Source: Pardosa pseudoannulata
Lineage: Eukaryota; Arthropoda; Arachnida; Araneae; Lycosidae
Assembly: GCA_032207245.1 (NCBI GenBank)
Contig: CM063502.1
Span: 117,552,929 to 117,616,928, forward strand
Reading direction: 5' to 3'
Length of the DNA stretch: 64,000 nt
In this document: piece after piece, positions 62,488-64,000 of the stretch
Numbering within the stretch: position 1 is the stretch's first letter
Layout: every line of letters starts with the position of its first letter
Position numbers and translations under genes: made by a program
The notes under the pieces: model-generated
Database searches by the model: none
Seen by the model: only the letters and a program-made list of their open reading frames with translations
Told to the model about the DNA's origin: nothing

Positions 62488-62815
62488 TGTGGTAGCCTGG
62501 ATGACATCAAACACCAGATTTGATGCGCGCTTAGAGCAAACGAACTTTTCATTCTACAGTATGGCAACAACCCTCCCGAGTGGAACGCCGAGATTGACAG
62601 AACACAGACTTAAGCTGGACGGTACCGAGTGCAGACGGCACTACCGACTGATCGCCAAGACGGGCGCTTATGTTATGCCAGACGGGCACCGATGTCAACT
62701 CTCATTCCCTAGACACCATATAATTTGTACATAAGTTGTAAATAGTTTTAATTAAATAAGTTAGTGTTTGTTAAGCTTTGGAGCATCTTTTCACCGTGGG
62801 AATAAACCTCCCACA
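62488..62815 (+). repeat. 5' LTR of Ty3-type retrotransposon
   Basis: Starts TGTGGTAGCC and ends CCTCCCACA, so it has TG...CA borders, length about 328 bp. An AATAAA signal lies at 62801-62806 near the end, as expected in an R region. Base composition and codon-like complexity differ sharply from the TA tract before it. The partner LTR would be beyond the window. Confidence 0.85.
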
Positions 62816-62819
62816 ATTT

Positions 62820-62834
62820 TGGGGGCTCGGCCGG
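62820..62834 (+). other. Primer-binding site, tRNA-Pro-like
   Basis: TGGGGGCTCGGCCGG begins four bases after the LTR. It matches, with one difference over this span, the proline-tRNA primer site (TGGGGGCTCG-type) known from gammaretroviruses and several Ty3-type elements. It sets the start of minus-strand DNA synthesis. Confidence 0.75.
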
Positions 62835-62835
62835 T

Positions 62836-62935
62836 ATCTGGATTTTCCGTGATATGATGTGGAATTTTGCTTGATATGGATATAGATCTGGATTTTCCGT
62901 GATATGATGTGGATCTTGCTTGATTGGATGTTCCA
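62836..62935 (+). repeat. 50-bp tandem duplication in leader
   Basis: The stretch starting ATCTGGATTTTCCGTGATAT at 62836 repeats at 62886 with few changes. It lies between the primer-binding site and gag, where packaging or translation signals normally sit. Confidence 0.93.
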
Positions 62936-63021
62936 TGAAGTGGATTTTGCGTCTTGAAAGAAGACCGGCAGTTTTGTGAGTACAAAACATTTTGCTTTCG
63001 TTTTTGAATAAGTAAATAGAG

Positions 63022-64000
63022 ATGGCATTTTTGTCGAGAGCACGTAAAATTGATTTGCTAACTTTAATTGATGAGCTAGGACTAGATGCTGCAGATGATG
63101 CTAAAGTCGCTGATTTAATTAAAATCATTACCGGTTCCAAAACTTATGATGAGAACTTTTGTAAAGATCGATTAGATGTTATTACTGTTGAAAGACAAGA
63201 AAAAGAAAAATTAAGAAAAGAGGAAGCAGAAGCAAATCGTGAATTTGAACTCAAAAAACTTGAATTAGAGTTAAATACTAAAAAAATTAGCGATGTTTCG
63301 GTTTCGCCTCCCGGTTTAAAAAAACAGAATTTGTTGAAACTAATGACACGTTATGATATGTCCGGTGACATAAGTGTTTATTTGAAATTATTTGAAAGGC
63401 AAATCAGTCGAATCGAAATTCCTAAAGAAGATTGGGTTACGCATTTACTCCCGTTGCTTCCATTAGAAATTGTAAGCATTATTGCCCGAGAACCCGATCC
63501 GTCAGCTAATGAGTATGATCACATTAAAAAGTTGCTTTTGAAACGCTTTAAGTTGACCCCTGAACAATTTAGACAAAAATTTGTTCATCACAAGAAACAA
63601 TCGTCCGTCTCATGGCGCGATTTCGCTTTTGAGCTCAAAAATTATTTCGAAGAATGGATTATTGGTTTAGAAGTCGAAACTTTTGAAAATTTAAAGGAAC
63701 TTTTGGTCGCAGATCAAATAAAACAAAGAATACCTCCTGATGCTCGTGAACATTTTTTAGATGACTTGGCCAAGATTAAAAATACCGATGAATTAGTTAA
63801 TAAACTAGATGAATACGAAACCGCGAGACATAATTTCAGAAAGGGAACCAATGTAAACGTACATACAGCTGAAAATATTAATAAGGAATTACTGAATAAA
63901 GATTCCGGGAAATCAGCATCAATTATCCGTGCTCGGAATAATGATTTTAAGTCAAGAATGAAATTTAATTATAGTAATGGTTCAAGAAATGATAAGCCAA
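63022..64000 (+). CDS. Ty3-type gag, open to window edge (partial)
   Basis: An uninterrupted frame of 326 codons running off the right edge, starting MAFLSRARKIDLL. It is the structural polyprotein of an LTR retrotransposon. Residues about 57-88 are rich in K and E and likely form a coiled coil. Residues about 115-215 resemble the SCAN-like capsid domain of Ty3/gypsy gag, with W138, an HLLPLLPLEIV helix, EYDHIKKLLLKRF and LTPEQFRQKF. The ATG follows the primer-binding site and leader repeat. The absence of stops, in contrast to every other element here, suggests a young insertion. The zinc knuckle and pol would lie beyond the window. Overlapping minus-strand frames are shadows. Confidence 0.88.
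   Translation, partial: MAFLSRARKIDLLTLIDELGLDAADDAKVADLIKIITGSKTYDENFCKDRLDVITVERQEKEKLRKEEAEANREFELKKLELELNTKKISDVSVSPPGLKKQNLLKLMTRYDMSGDISVYLKLFERQISRIEIPKEDWVTHLLPLLPLEIVSIIAREPDPSANEYDHIKKLLLKRFKLTPEQFRQKFVHHKKQSSVSWRDFAFELKNYFEEWIIGLEVETFENLKELLVADQIKQRIPPDAREHFLDDLAKIKNTDELVNKLDEYETARHNFRKGTNVNVHTAENINKELLNKDSGKSASIIRARNNDFKSRMKFNYSNGSRNDKP

Noticed and set aside
62748..63140. Minus-strand frames of 64-130 codons
   Set aside because: They are shadows of the leader repeat and the plus-strand gag frame.

Overview
The window is an AT-rich (by eye well over 65% A+T) eukaryotic nuclear region with intron-split coding sequence, long AT microsatellites and many degraded transposons. The codon use and splice sites of its one host gene, the spread of DNA-transposon families, and a Ty3-type gag of a kind I associate with spider genomes suggest an arthropod, most likely an arachnid. 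The species call is an inference; nothing here is bacterial or organellar.

One host gene can be rebuilt completely: a TTC38 (tetratricopeptide repeat protein 38) orthologue on the minus strand. Its start codon is at 51979-51981 and its stop at 15248-15250. Thirteen coding exons with GT/AG borders and consistent phases join into 1365 nt, that is 454 codons plus a stop. Introns fill about 96% of the 36.7 kb gene.

Layout, left to right: (1) 1-2110, a large inverted repeat followed by tandem copies of its arm; (2) 2111-15247, AT-rich DNA downstream of TTC38 with a SINE, an AT microsatellite, a short piggyBac-like MITE and a hAT-like element; (3) 15248-51981, TTC38, whose introns hold a decayed second copy of the last exon, a degenerate Ty1/copia element, a hAT-type MITE, a mariner relic, split and whole tRNA-derived SINEs, a LINE relic, an unclassified TIR element, a Tigger/pogo derivative, a recent tandem duplication, an unclassified GC-richer insert, hairpins and AT microsatellites; (4) 51982-62487, the gene's 5' flank and a dense transposon graveyard: striking palindromes, a nearly complete but broken mariner with intact ends, two SINEs (one with perfect target-site duplications), a piggyBac-like MITE and hAT-type MITEs; (5) 62488-64000, the 5' end of a young Ty3-type LTR retrotransposon, with LTR, primer-binding site and an open gag running off the window.

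The genes do not form a pathway. The interest lies in how transposons have inflated the introns of a conserved gene, and in the duplicated terminal exon. I found no convincing new multi-gene system, and most short reading frames in the window are chance or transposon sequence.
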